A stretch of 64,000 bases of DNA from Heloderma charlesbogerti (lineage: Eukaryota > Chordata > Lepidosauria > Squamata > Helodermatidae). Every line of letters begins with the position of its first letter. The first letter of the stretch is position 1. Position numbers and translations under genes: made by a program. The stretch lies in contig JANEZZ010000809.1 in NCBI GenBank assembly GCA_026122225.1, forward strand, positions 870,501-934,500, written 5' to 3'. Positions 1-10,395 of the stretch are shown in pieces. A model generated the notes under the pieces. The model worked only from the letters and a program-made list of their open reading frames with translations. It was not told the DNA's origin and ran no database searches.

Positions 1-689
1 CCTGAAAACGCTGTGAAGGAGAAAAAGGGACCTAGGGCTGCCTCAAGTGCAAAAGCGGCAATGTTGTTTATAAAGCTCATTTTAAAGGAAATTGCATGCA
101 AGATTAAGGCCCCAACGAAAAATAAAAACATCTGATGAGCGCCCCCAACTTCCACGCTGGTCTATTCCTGCCCGCCCCGCTCTCTTTGGGCTGGGGAGAT
201 AAAAAGCCACTTTTAACTTCCTTTGTTTTGCATTTCTGGTGTTCAGCTCAGAAAGGAAGCTTCAGCTTGGGGTTTGTCTCCTGCTTCACATGTATGGTAA
301 TCATTCTCCTTTTTACCCATTCCATCCACCCACCCACTCATGCACACTCAAAAGGCTGCGGTATCCCACAGTAAGGAGCCTTCAGACTTCTTGACACCCA
401 AGAGATACTAAACGAACCACTTTCTGTTCTGCACCGTGCTTTGAACGTTTAAAACGTTGCTTAAGATGGCACAAGTTTGATGGAGGCCAGGGTGTGCCGG
501 TTAGTATGTATGTGTTTTTTTAAGGGAAAGGGTGAAAGAGATAAGTATCTGTGCATGTGGTCCTTCTGATTAAACCAGCATGTATAGGGAATGCATGCCA
601 CTCTTAAGAAGAGCTACTAAGCCTGCTAGGAATTTAAAAGGGTTTAGTAAAGTATCTTTCTTGGATAGGTTAAATCACATGAACAGTGT
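1..689. other. Unique sequence, no gene seen
   Basis: No reading frame here has protein-like composition and no repeat family known from the rest of the window matches. The longest frame (135-374 +) reads like random translation. There is a short CCACCCA-rich patch near 320-340. Confidence 0.6.
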
Positions 690-975
690 AGGAACATAGG
701 AAATGGCCTTATATCAGGGCAGATTTATTTGCCCATCCAGACCAGTATTCTCTCCTCTTGACCAGCAGTTCTTCAGGCTGGGCTGGTGTCAGGCGTGTGC
801 ATGGTTGGGCTCCTTCCAAGGGCCCACACCCAGCAGGAGTCCATTGACAAAAGCCCCCTGGAATTCCTCCTCCTTTTCATTGTTGCAGCCTGCTTGTTCC
901 CCTGCCTCTCACTTTGGCCCAGACAGTGGTGGTGGTGGTTAGGAGCAGGAGATGCCAGGGACTGAACCTGGAATG
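690..975 (-). repeat. tRNA-Ala-like SINE (SINE-A) fragment, interrupted
   Basis: On the minus strand this is the tail and body of the SINE seen many times in the window. The tail half (GGAACATAGGAA, then CCTTATA) is at 690-770, and the tRNA-proximal words GGGACTGAACCTGG are at about 958-971. The middle is replaced by a piece of another family (773-950), so the SINE is probably the older element. The tRNA 5' half is missing. Confidence 0.55.
773..950 (+). repeat. Fragment of dispersed family R340
   Basis: It matches the first half of the family seen full length at 30938, 41298 and 48716 (plus) and 27985 (minus). Shared words in order are GTGCATGGTTGGGC, AAGGGCCCAC, CTTTGGCCCAGACA and GGAGCAGGAGATGCC. 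It lies inside a SINE and stops half way through the unit. Confidence 0.6.
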
Positions 976-2287
976 TTTTTACCTCCCAAAGCACTGGGGG
1001 TTGGGGGGGAGACACACGACTATTCGCTATTAGAATGTTGCACCCATCACTTTCTGCTTCCATGTTTGTCTACTCTTCTTTCCATGTCCATTTTATATAT
1101 CAGCAGTGACTTGGTTGATTTTCACTTCCACATCTCCCAATCAGAATCCTGCCTCCTCTATCCATTAAACATGGGTTTAATTTCCCAAGTGAGTTTCACC
1201 AAAGGCAGGACTAATTTACTTACAAAGATAGATACAGCATTTTCTTTGGCATGTACGTAGTTAACGCCAAATACATTTTCATGGGAATGTCTTCCAGGAC
1301 AATGAAAAGGTAAACTGAAAGTATGAAAAACTAGATATGCACAAGTCTCTCAATTGGGTTTCACTGATTCTTATGTTTTCCTGTAATTCTACCCCATTTC
1401 CCCAGTTTGAAAAAAGTCAGCATGAAAAACCCATGCATTTTTGTGCACCTTTCTACCAAAATACTCATTTTCTATGCCCTTGTGCCTAATATAAACATTA
1501 TATTGAATATGTTTTTGGTATGACCCCCCCCACACACACATACTATTATGCATATGTACACTTTCCCCTAATATATGCATCTTCGTAGGCATTTTTTGAT
1601 TTGGAGAACTGAATCACAAAATTCTGAGAAATGGAAATTCTGGAGGATAGCAGGCATTCCAGTTCACATATTGATTTGGGAAGTGCAATTTATTAAGCTC
1701 TTATCAAAATGGGAAGTGAACAAAATTCTCCATTCTTAGGAAAAACTGTCCTCTCCCTGCCCCTGCAATGATATGGTATGGGAGAACATTTGATCATGCA
1801 AACAGTAGAACCCAGGATGGCCCAGGTATTCTCGGCATGCATTCGGTTCAGGATTCGGAGGTGCTGAGGCTAGCTGTGGTGAATTGGTGCTTCTGATTCC
1901 AGCAGGGAGGGGGCAGGGCTGGCCCAAGAAATTTTGCTGCCTGAGGCAAAGGATAAGAGATGGTGATTCCTCCCATTCCATGTATAAAAGCTGACCAGAC
2001 TGCAGTTGAATCTTCAACACTGGTGATAAGAAGGCATCCCCCACCATACCTATGGGGAACAGGCTAGCTTAGGGAGAGCTGGGCAGGTTGCATGGCACAC
2101 ACAGCTTGCCCCCCCTCCCACCACCCCCCTTGCTGCAGCTTCCTGCTTCCTAGAATCTGCCGTCATCAGTAGAACTGCCTCGCTCTGTCTAATGGAAGGG
2201 CTGGCCCTGGGGAGATAGAGGGGGGGATCAGGAAAAAACCCTATGAAGATAGGAGCTTGGCTCTGAGAGAGGAGAGGAGCCTCCCCA
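976..2287. other. Mostly unique AT-rich sequence
   Basis: No gene-like reading frame. A small C run followed by an AC run sits near 1525-1540. Around 1910-1955 a GGGCTGGCCC word followed by TGCCTGAGGCA resembles the end of a degraded DNA transposon, but it is too short to classify. Confidence 0.5.
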
Positions 2288-2362
2288 GCCATGCTGGCTG
2301 GGCATGATGGGAGTTGTAGTCCAACACATATGGAGGACCCCAGGTTGGGCAAAGCTGAAGTT
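2288..2362. repeat. Half of palindromic MITE P1
   Basis: It contains the right arm of the P1 palindrome: CATGCTGGCTGG, GGGAGTTGTAGTCC, then an AGGTTGGGCAAAGC end. The matching left arm is absent, so this is a half copy. Full P1 copies are at 8094, 15897, 28335, 56980 and 63868. Confidence 0.65.
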
Positions 2363-3632
2363 GAGTTAAACTCAACTGGGAAGGGAGCAGCTCATCTATG
2401 AATGTCAAACAAGCACAGACTTTTGGGTACCAAAAAGTTTCAGGATGTGTTAGTTGGATGCACTGGAATATCAGAAAGAGCCCTTAAATGTTTTCTGCCA
2501 TCATAGCCAGGAGTGCAGAGCATTTTCTTTGTTGAGCATATCTCCTGCTTTCAGAAAGCACCCCAAATCCTCTATCACACAGCAGCTTCTTATTCCTTTC
2601 TCCTTCTCTGCCTTTTTGTCTTGTTGTTGTGGGAGTATGTGGAATTTCTCTGCAAAGGAGCCTTGTTTTGCAAGCAGGTAGTGGTGGCTCAGTGCACAGA
2701 TGTGCTGGATTGCCATCACAGACCAGTTGAAAACTGCTGGAGGTCTCATCAGACCTCTTAAAAAACATTTTGTTGTTCTGCAAATGAAAGCACAACCATA
2801 ATTCACATTTTAATAATCACAATCTTGCCTTTCTATTGCAATGGATGCGCCTGTTTTCGTGAGCAAAGTGCTGTGAAGTTGGCTGGTACATTTTTAGGGA
2901 AAAATTAGTGGAACTGCAGCAAAACTGGATTGTGAAAGCCATAGGCGCTAGGCCAGGGTTTTCTTAGCCTGTTTGATAAACTGGCCCTGGTCAAAATAGC
3001 CTCAATCCCCATGGTCAGAAAAAAAAAATCAAGTGCAGGGCCAAGCACAAATATTCTTGACTGTTTCGCAGCCTTTCTGTGGATTGCCTTAATGGGGCTT
3101 ATAAACCAGTTTGAGAGCCTCTGCTTTAAAGCCCTGGATGGGAACAAGTTTTTCTGTAGGGCCACTATGAGAAGCAAGAGAGGTCTAGTGGGCTAGAGCT
3201 CCAACCTTCACTCTCAAAAATAGTCCACCAGCCAGTTCTGTAACCACAGATAGCACCTTCTTGTCTCTAGACTGGCAACTGGAAGAACTCTTGGTGGCTT
3301 TGTTGGGGGTTGGTGGATTTGGCTCCGGACTGTCAGTCGCCGATCTTTTTTTTTTTTTTTTAAATGTTTCAATATTTTAAAAATTAGAACATAATTGTAA
3401 AAACTTTTGCTCAGCTCAGAGAGGTGGTGTTTATCGCTTCTCCAAAAAGGATGCTATGTGTTTGTGTTTTCCCATTTAAGCTCTGCTCCTCCCTGCCTTT
3501 AAGGTTCCTTTGTCACAAAACCAAATCTCCAGAGACCACCAAATGCAGGAGAAGCGTCGGTGACCTTTTACAATATGAAAAATGTGTGGAGTAGATAAAA
3601 TAATATCTTTATTGAACTTGTCAGTTCTCTTA
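2363..3632. other. Unique sequence with a poly-T run
   Basis: No gene or familiar repeat recognised. A 16-base T run lies at 3346-3361. The small open frames here overlap on both strands and show no family resemblance. Confidence 0.5.
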
Positions 3633-3765
3633 GGGCACAACCCTATGCATTTTTAGACAGAAAAAAGTCCTACAATTCCCAGCATGCGCCAGCGAGCCAT
3701 GCTGGGTGGGGCATGCTGGGAATTATAGGACTTTTTTCTGTCTAAACATGCATAGGATTATGCCC
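3633..3765. repeat. Palindromic (foldback) MITE-like element
   Basis: Two arms of 55 bases, 3633-3687 and 3711-3765, are reverse complements with only about four mismatches, around a loop of roughly 23 bases rich in GCATGCTGGG-like words. Ends begin GGGCACAACC and finish ATTATGCCC. The form fits a short non-autonomous DNA transposon. It shares the CCTATGCAT word with family P2. Confidence 0.75.
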
Positions 3766-3799
3766 TTAAACATTTTTGCAAGCTTTCAAATACTGCAAT

Positions 3800-3985
3800 A
3801 ATTGCTTTGCTGGATCAGGCCAAGGGGGCCCCTCCTCTAGCCCAGTACAGCTTTCTCGATCATACTCATGAGCTGAGCATGAAGGCTGCAGCCATCTACT
3901 GTTGTTTTATCCCCAGCAGCTGATATTCAGAAGTGTATTGCTTCTGAAAGGCTGTACTGCATCCATGTGGTAGTTGGGAGTGATG
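3800..3985 (-). repeat. CR1-type LINE 3' end fragment
   Basis: Read on the minus strand this is the 3' untranslated end of the CR1-like element seen best at 49148-50010. Shared words are GCTGGATCAGGCC, TAGCCCAGTA, CCCCAGCAGCTGATATTCAGA and the CTTCTGAAA word. The reading-frame part is missing. Confidence 0.6.
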
Positions 3986-4320
3986 GCGCACCTCCACGAA
4001 GTCAGTATTTCTGCCACATTCCTGGCTATATGGCCTTTTCACACAGGGCCGGCCCTACCATTAGGCAAGGTGCAGTGGCCACCTCAGGCACCTGATTTTA
4101 GGTTCCATGAAAAGACAGCAAACAGTCCACAATTTCATTTATTCTTACTGTATCTTTACTGCCAGGGAATGGGATAGGTCTTTGTGGGATTTTCTGCTTC
4201 GCATGCCAAAACAACTTGACCAACATTGAGTGGTACTCTGCACTTTGATGGGGGGGGGGCAGGGCGGGAAGAGAACAATTTGCTGCTCTGTCCCAGGTAA
4301 AGAAAGATCTTGGAAAGTGC
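3986..4320. other. Intervening sequence with a small transposon relic
   Basis: GGGCCGGCCCTACC followed by AGGCAAGGTGC and CACCTCAGGCACC at 4046-4092 looks like one end of a degraded DNA transposon. A G run lies at 4250-4258. There is no gene. Confidence 0.4.
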
Positions 4321-4393
4321 CTGTGCACATGTACTTGGGAATAAGCCCTATTTAACACAGTGGGCTTACTTCTAAGTAAACCTGCATAGGATT
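4321..4393. repeat. Palindromic short repeat, family P2
   Basis: The two halves fold back on each other: ACTTGGGAATAAGCCC on the left against GGGCTTACTTCTAAGT on the right, ending CCTGCATAGGATTG. Relatives are at 9962-10043 and 15810-15866. It is a MITE-like relic. Confidence 0.6.
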
Positions 4394-4706
4394 GCGCTGC
4401 GAGCCACTTGTTCCCTATATGAGGGCTTGTGTTTATTATCATCATGAGCACCACACTGGATGCTTGGTTGACGTTCCCCCTAAAAAGATTGGAATGATGT
4501 TGGGAAAGGGCCATAACATTCTTTTCTTGCCCATCTGCACTGGAGCACAAAACCTAAGGGGAAAACTGGCCTTAAAGAGAGAAGGATGATGTGATGTGTG
4601 TCAATGCTTTTTCACACATTACATGGCAAGAAGCCACACCTGTCTTCACTCACTCAGCCAGGAGTAGCGGAAGCCACTCCCATTTCACTGATTACCATAA
4701 CCCCAC
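4394..4706. other. Unique spacer before BovB copy 1
   Basis: Nothing recognisable apart from ordinary unique sequence. It ends at the 3' boundary of the BovB element. Confidence 0.5.
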
Positions 4707-7700
4707 CATTGTTGTTCTTGTTGTTCAGTCGTTCAGTCGTGTCCGACTCTTCGTGACCCCATGGACCATAGCACGCCAGGCCTTCCTGTCCTGCGCTCTC
4801 TCCCGGAGTGTGCTCAAGTTCATATTCATTACATCGGTGATGCTATCTAGCCATCTCATCTTCTGTCGTCCCCTTCTCCTTTTGCCTTCAGTCTTTCCCA
4901 GCATCAGGGTCTTTTCCAGAGAGTTTTCTCTTCGCATTAGGTGGCCAAAATATTGGAGCTTCAGCTTCAGTATCTGTCCTTCCAATGAGCACTCAGGGTT
5001 GATTTCCTTGAGGATGGACTGATTTGACCTCCTTGCAGTCCAGGGGACTCATAAGAGTCTTCTCCAGCACCACAGTTCGACAACATCAGTTCTTCGGCGC
5101 TCAGCCTTCCTTATAGTCCAGCTCTCACAGCCATACATTACTACTGGGAAAACCATAGCTTTGATTAGACGGACCTTTGTCGGCAAGGTGATGTCTCTGC
5201 TTCTTACTATGCTGTCTAGGTTTGCCATAGCTTTCCTCCCAAGGAGCAAGCGTCTTTTAATTTCAGGGCTACAGTCACCGTCTGCGGTGATTTTGGAGCC
5301 CAAGGAAGTAAAATCTGTCACTGCTTCCATTTCTTCCCCTTCTATATGCCAGGAAGTGATAGGGCCAGATGCCATGATCTTAGTTTTTTTAATGTTGAGC
5401 TTCAAACCAGCTTTTGCACTCTCCTCTTTCACCCTCAACAAGAGGCTCTTTAGATCCTCTTCGCTTTCTGCCATTAGGGTGGTATCGTCTGCATATCGGA
5501 GGTTGTTGATAATTCTCCCAGGAATCTTAATTCCGACCTTTGATTCATCCAACCCGGCATTTCTCATGATGTACTCTGCATATAGGTTAAATAAGCAGGG
5601 TGACAATATGCAGCCTTGTCGTACTCCTTTCCCAATTTTGAACCACTCGGTTGTTCCATGTCTGGTTCTTACTGTTGCTTCTTGACCCTCGTACAGGTTT
5701 CTCAGGAGACAGGTAAGGTGGTCTGGTACTCCCATCTCTTTAAGAATTTGCCACAGTTTGTTGTGATCCACACAATCAAAGGCTTTAGCGTAGTCAATGA
5801 AGCAGAAATAGACGTTTTTCTGGAATTCTCTTGCTTTCTCCATGATCCAGCGAATGTTGGCGATTTGATCTCTAGTTCCTCTGCCTCTTCGAAACCCCGC
5901 TTGTACTTCTGGTAGTTCTCGGGTCGCATACTGCTGAAGCCTAGCTTGTAGGATTTTGAGCATCACCTGGCTGGCATGTGAAATGAGCGCAATTGTGCGG
6001 TAGTTTGAACACTCTTTGGCGTTGCCCTTCTTTGGAATTGGAATGTAAACTGACCTTTTCCAGTGCGGCCATTGTTGAGTGTTCCAAATTTGTTGGCATA
6101 TTGAATGCAGCACTTTAACAGCATCATCTTTTAGGATTTTAAATAGCTCAGCTGGAATACTGTCATCTCCGCTAGCTTTGTTGTTAGTAATGCTTCCTAA
6201 GGCCCACTTGACTTCACTCTCGAGGATGTCCGGCTCAAGTTCAGTGACCGCACTATCATGGCTATCAGGGACGTTCAGATCTTTCCTGTATAGTTCTTCT
6301 GTGTATTCTTTCCACCTCTTCTTAATCTTATCTGCTTCTGTTAGGTCCCTGCCTTCTTTGTCCTTTATCATGCCCGTCTTTGCACAAAACGTTCCCTTGA
6401 GATCTCCAATTTTCTTGAAGAGATCTCTAGTCTTTCCCATTCTGTTGTTTTGCTCGGTTTCTTTGCATTGTTCATTTAAGAAGGCCTTCTTGTCTCTCCT
6501 TGCTATTCTCTGGAACTCTGCATTCAGTTGGAGATATCTTCCCCTTTCTTCCTTGCTTTTTGCTTCCCTTCTTTCATCAGCTACTTGTAAAGCCTCATCA
6601 GACAGCCACTTGGCTTTCTTGCATTTCTTTTTCTTTGGGACGGATTTCGTTGCTGCCTCCTGAACAATGTTACGGACCTTCGTCCATAGTTCCTCAGGCA
6701 CTCTGTCTATCAGGTCTAATCCCTGAAATCTATTCCTCACCTCCACTGTATATTCATAAGGGATATGATTGAGGTCATATCGGAATGGTTTAGTGGTTTT
6801 CCCTTCGTTCTTCAATTTAAGCTGAAATTTTGCAACAAGAAGCTCATGATCTGAGCCACAGTCAGCTCCAGGTCTTGTTTTTACTGACTGCATAGAGCTT
6901 CTCCATCTTTGGCTGCAAAGGACATAATCAGTCTGATTTCGATATTGACCATCTGGGGATGTCCATGTGTAGAGTCGCCTCTTGTGCTGTTGGAAAAGAG
7001 TGTTTGCTATGATCAGCGTGTTCTCTTGGCAAAACTCTATTAGCCTTTGTCCTGCTTCATTTTGTACACCAAGGCCATGCCTGCCTGTTATCCCGGTGAT
7101 TTCTTGACTTCCTACTTTAGCATTCCAATCCCCTATGATGAAGAGGACATCTTTTTTTGGTGTTAGTTCTAGAAGGTGTTGTACGTCTTCATAGAACCGA
7201 TCAACCTCAGCTTCTTCGGCATCAGTGGTTGGGGCATAGACTTGAATTACTGTGATGTTGAATGGTTTCCCTTGGATTCGTACGGAGATCATTCTATCGT
7301 TTTTAAGATTGTACCCCAGTACTGCTTTTCCCACCCTTTTGTTGACTATGAGTGCTACTCCATTTCTTCTAAGGGATTCTTGCCCACAGTAGTAGATATG
7401 ATGGTCACCTGAATTAAATTCGCCCATGCCTGTCCATTTTAGTTCGCTGGTTCCCAAGATGTCGATGTTCAATCTTGCCATCTCCTGTTTGACCACCTCC
7501 AGCTTACCTTGATTCATTGATCTGACATTCCAGGTTCCTAAACAATATTTTTCTTTACAGCATCGGACTTTCTTTTCACCACCAGACACATGCACAGCTG
7601 AGTGTCCTTTTGGCTTTGGCCCAGCTGCTTCACTCTTTCTGGCACTACTTGGAAATTCCCTCTGCTCTTCCCCAGTAGTATATTGGACACCTTCCTACCT

Positions 7701-7795
7701 GAGGGGCTCATCTTCCGGCGTCATCTCTTTTAGCCTTGTGATACATTCCATGGGGTTTTCTTGGCAAGAATACTGGAGTGGGTTGCCATTTCCTT
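4707..7795 (-). mobile_element. BovB (RTE-clade) LINE, copy 1, nearly intact
   Basis: A non-LTR retrotransposon of about 3.1 kb in reverse orientation. Its 3' end carries the BovB hallmark GTGTCCGACTCTTCGTGACC (plus-strand reading, 4739-4758) next to a GTT-rich tail at 4708-4724. Its 5' end stops at about 7795, roughly 130 bases short of copy 2 (10396), so it is slightly 5'-truncated. The element codes for one long protein with an AP-type endonuclease followed by reverse transcriptase, the standard RTE arrangement without LTRs. Compared with copy 2 it has a 3-base in-frame deletion and otherwise keeps an open frame until a single premature stop. The good state of the frame suggests a fairly recent insertion. 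Confidence 0.95.
4725..7595 (-). pseudogene. BovB endonuclease/reverse transcriptase ORF with one stop
   Basis: The frame runs open for 848 codons from 7595 to a TGA at 5049-5051, then continues in the same frame for about 100 more codons to a natural stop at about 4725. Copy 2 has CGA (Arg) where copy 1 has TGA, so the break looks like decay of a methylated CpG. The endonuclease domain is at residues 15-255, with GDWNAK at 155-160 and SDHELL at 248-253. Reverse transcriptase is at about 510-760, with FIDYAKAFD (599-607), GVRQGCILSP (657-666) and the catalytic YADD (701-704; DNA 5484-5495). The lost C-terminal part includes the conserved WLDSITD segment near the end. The protein would nick DNA and copy element RNA at the target. 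The truncated version is probably inactive, though the catalytic core is complete. The start at 7595 is the first Met; the frame may begin earlier. Confidence 0.9.
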
Positions 7796-8093
7796 TACAA
7801 ACAGGTATTTGCAGCATTCAAACTTTTCTGCTATTTAGATGTACATTGAAAAGAACCTCTTAAAGCTAAATCCCTTCCTTAGGAGTAAGTCCCCTTGAGA
7901 AGAAAGGAGACTTTGTTATGCTGAATAAAGGTGCATAAGGATGGGGACTACCAGCTTTCACCACATAATGCTGTTTGAGCAGTTTACTCTCTCACACACA
8001 CACACATTGGGGTATAAATATTTCAGTAAATAAATGTTGCAGCTGTGAAGCAGCTAGAACCACCATGCTATCATTTGCTAGTTTGTTTTTAAA
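7796..8093. other. Unique spacer with short CA run
   Basis: A short CA microsatellite at 7992-8006 is the only feature seen. There is no gene. Confidence 0.5.
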
Positions 8094-8230
8094 CCAGCCT
8101 TTCCTAATCTAGCACCCTCCAGATGTTTTGGACTACAACCACTATCATCCCTGACCATTAGTCATGTTGCCTGGCGCTTATGGAACTTGGCATTTCCAAA
8201 ACATTTGGGAGGGCCTCAGGCTGGGCAAAG
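8094..8230. repeat. Palindromic MITE P1, full copy
   Basis: The left arm has CTTTCCTAATCTAGCACC and CTCCAGATGTTTTGGACTAC. The right arm has CCAAAACATTTGGGAGGGCC and AGGCTGGGCAAAG. The arms are reverse complements with decay. The form matches hAT-like MITEs. Other copies occur across the window. Confidence 0.75.
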
Positions 8231-8317
8231 CAGTTCTAGACTCCTTGAGGCCAATGCATGTGGTTTTATTGGTTTGTTTCTTTTAGTCTGGCACTCTGCC
8301 CATGCCCAGCTATGCAT

Positions 8318-8550
8318 TAAGCCAGTGTGGTGTAGCGGTTAGAGTGCTGGATGGCGACTGGGGAGAGTCAGGGTCTAGTTCCTACTCGGCCATAAAGCTC
8401 ACTGGGTGACTTTGGGCCAGTCACTGACTCTCAGACTACCTCACAGGGTTGTTGTGAGGATAAAATGGAGAGGAGGGAGAATACCATGTAAGCCGTCTTG
8501 AGTGCCTTGCAAGAGGAAAAAAGGCGGGGTATAAATGTACTAAAACATTT
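8318..8550 (+). repeat. tRNA-derived SINE (SINE-B), full copy
   Basis: The head carries pol III promoter-like boxes: A box TGTAGCGGTTAGAGTG and a degenerate B box GGTCTAGTTCC. The body contains GGGTGACTTTGGGCCAGTCA and CACAGGGTTGTTGTGAGGAT. The tail AAAAGGCGGGGTATAAATG resembles the end of L2 elements in this window, suggesting L2 machinery moved it (inference). It abuts the CpG island at 8577. Related copies are at 9825 (minus), 31395 (minus) and 47135 (plus). Confidence 0.85.
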
Positions 8551-8641
8551 TAACAGATGAATAAAAAGCCATCGTCACCAATGCCCAAAGGTGCCCGGCG
8601 GACGCAATAGGTCCGGGGGTCTGCACGCAAAGGCAGCTGGA

Positions 8642-8649
8642 GTATAAAG
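8642..8649 (+). promoter_or_regulatory. TATA-like box in CpG island
   Basis: The motif GTATAAAGG lies at the upstream edge of the CpG island in plus orientation, followed directly by GCGCGC. If used, transcription would start about 25-30 bases downstream, within the island. This is a sequence match only. Confidence 0.35.
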
Positions 8650-8863
8650 GCGCGCAAGCCACCGCGCAGCGCTCCTGCGGCCTCCTCCGACCCTTTCGCC
8701 GGGAGAGAAGCGTCCCGAGAGCTTCTGTCTCCAGCGGGCCTTCTCGTTCCCCCCTCGCCTGCCCGTGCGCTCAGCCCGTAAACAACGCCGGCTCCCGCCT
8801 CGCCTTTTTCGCTCTCGGCGGCGGCGGCTGAAGCTGATTCCGGGAAACTTGGATTCCCGTCCC

Positions 8864-8888
8864 CGCCTCCGCCTCCGCCTCCGCCTCC
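8864..8888 (+). repeat. (CGCCTC)n hexanucleotide repeat
   Basis: About four tandem copies of a six-base GC-rich unit inside the CpG island. Such tracts are common in promoter islands and 5' leaders and can vary in length. Confidence 0.8.
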
Positions 8889-9300
8889 CCAGAGCGCCGC
8901 CGGCCAGATGAAAGGCGAGCGGCATCGATCTGCCGGCGGGCGAGCCTCGCTGCGCTGCGCCGTCTGGAGCGCGGGGAGGAGGGGCGGCGGCTCCACGTGG
9001 GAGGCCCGCGACTGCCGGCCGCAAGTGGCGGGCCAGAGCGGAGCCCGGCGGCCAAGGGGTGACCTGCCCCCGGAGCGAAGGCGCAGCGTCCCCCAGACGA
9101 GGCCTCGTGGGAAGCGGAGAGGCACAAAGGGCCATCCGCCCAGCTTGCGTGCCTTGCCTTCCCCGGCGCGCGGCGAGGTCCTTTCAGGGCCTGGATTTCA
9201 CGGCCTTAGGCGGGGCGCCTTTAGACAGCGGGTGTCTCGCTTCGGTTGCGAAGCACGCAACTCACATTTTCGTAAGCGCCCCCACTCCACCCCGCCCGCC

Positions 9301-9679
9301 CGACCATCCCATGCTTCACAACTGCTTCTACATTCCTGATACGTTAGAATAGTGACAAAATTCTTGCCAACCCAGATAAAAAGAAGAAATATTCTGAACG
9401 TGTAGTTTTGCATGTTAAACTCGCTTAAATCATAGCACCGTCGTGACTACAGGAATAAAATGGAGTTTGCTTCTCATGCCCTGATGCATGCATCACATGC
9501 CCCGCTCTGCGTGGTCGTTCAGGGGAGGGGGTGCCCAAGGTCCAACCCCAGCTGCACCACTGGCATGGAAGGGATGGGCACAATGTGTAGTCATCTGTCA
9601 GGTTAAACTGAGATCAAGCATGTTTGGAAAGACCTAGGTTGGTATGTAAGCCTATGGGTTTACGCAGGAACGGGGTGCA
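9301..9679. other. Unique sequence downstream of CpG island
   Basis: G+C falls quickly after about 9310. No repeat or gene-like frame seen. Confidence 0.5.
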
Positions 9680-9755
9680 CAAGCGACAAAGCCTTGTGGA
9701 GTCTGAAAGGTGACGAGATTTATTGTGGTATAAGCTTTCATAGACAATGGTTGCT
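9680..9755 (+). repeat. Dispersed repeat fragment, family E
   Basis: It shares GCCTTGTGG, TTTATTGTGGTATAAGC and TTTCATAGACA-type words with the copy at 18960-19072. The family (GGCACCTTAAAGACTAACA plus ATAAGCTTTC) is common in reptile DNA. I do not know its class. Confidence 0.5.
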
Positions 9756-9824
9756 TGTTTTCCTTTTCTATCCTGGCCCTCCTCCACGAAGCTTCTCAAG
9801 GAGGAGTATGTGGTTCTTCCCACT

Positions 9825-9960
9825 CCCCGTTTTATCATCACAACAACCCTGTGAGGTAGGTTGGGCTAAGAAAGAGTGACTGGCCCAGGATCAGCCAGTG
9901 AGCTTTGTGGCTGAGCGGGGATTTGAACCTGGGTCTTGCAGGGCTGCAAGAGCTTGCAGA
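9825..9960 (-). repeat. SINE-B fragment
   Basis: The plus strand shows the reverse of the SINE-B body: ACAACCCTGTGAGGTAGG, GTGACTGGCCCAGGATCA and GGGGATTTGAACCTGGG, the last covering the tRNA B box. The tRNA 5' end and the LINE-like tail are missing. Confidence 0.7.
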
Positions 9961-9961
9961 C

Positions 9962-10043
9962 CTATACACACTTACCTGGGAATATACCCCATAGGCCATG
10001 GTGGGGCTGAATTCTGAATAAGCCTGCATAGAATTGAGCTGCA
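9962..10043. repeat. Palindromic short repeat, family P2
   Basis: It contains ACACTTACCTGGGAATA and ATAAGCCTGCATAGAATTG, the two decayed arms of the P2 palindrome also seen at 4321. It directly follows the SINE-B fragment. Confidence 0.5.
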
Positions 10044-10395
10044 AATCTGGTGCCCAAAGACCTTTCCTTGTTTTTCCTGCAACAGTAACAGCCAGAATAC
10101 AGCTACCCCTCTTGAAGACCCGGGCAGTTGCTTGGAGATGAAGGGAAGGCACTATGCATATTTTTAGGGATGCTGTTCTTTACCAGGATTCCAATCCAGC
10201 CAGGATGTTGCTGGCCTGACTGATTAGACTTTTATCCTCTTGCCTGGTTGCTGGAATGGGAACATGTGGAGGGTGGGGTAGGGGGAGGTGACGAGAGAAT
10301 TCCTAGCCAAGTCCTCCTTTCCATGGTATTGTAGAGTACAGGCTCTAGACACAAAAGGTCCCACGCCAGGTTTAGTCTCTAGCATGTTCAGTTAA
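10044..10395. other. Unique spacer before BovB copy 2
   Basis: No gene or known repeat recognised. Confidence 0.5.

Larger units (their letters stand above)
8577..9300. promoter_or_regulatory. CpG island, candidate promoter/first exon
   Basis: About 0.7 kb with very high G+C and dense CpG, in sharp contrast to the AT-rich surroundings. Such islands normally mark promoters of vertebrate genes. Dense CG-containing words such as GGCGCGCAAG, GCCGCCGGCC and CCCCGGCGCGCGGCGAGG occur throughout. Several overlapping open frames exist on both strands (for example 8908-9339 plus and 8575-9135 minus), but these are expected by chance in GC-rich DNA and none resembles a known protein. A first exon, untranslated leader or non-coding RNA start is plausible. 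Strand and gene identity cannot be settled here. Confidence 0.75.

Noticed and set aside
4098..4550. 150-codon minus frame
   Set aside because: It overlaps a P2 palindrome and repeat relics; no recognisable family.
5161..5685. Plus-strand frame of 174 codons
   Set aside because: Antisense of BovB copy 1; the same occurs opposite copies 2 and 4.
6079..6663. Long plus-strand open frame of 194 codons
   Set aside because: It is the antisense of the BovB reverse transcriptase frame. The same antisense frame appears opposite copy 2 (11648-12232). A by-product of codon composition.
8575..9339. Several 100-190 codon frames in the CpG island on both strands
   Set aside because: GC-rich DNA has few stops. 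The frames overlap on both strands, are rich in Arg/Pro/Ala, and none shows a protein family pattern.
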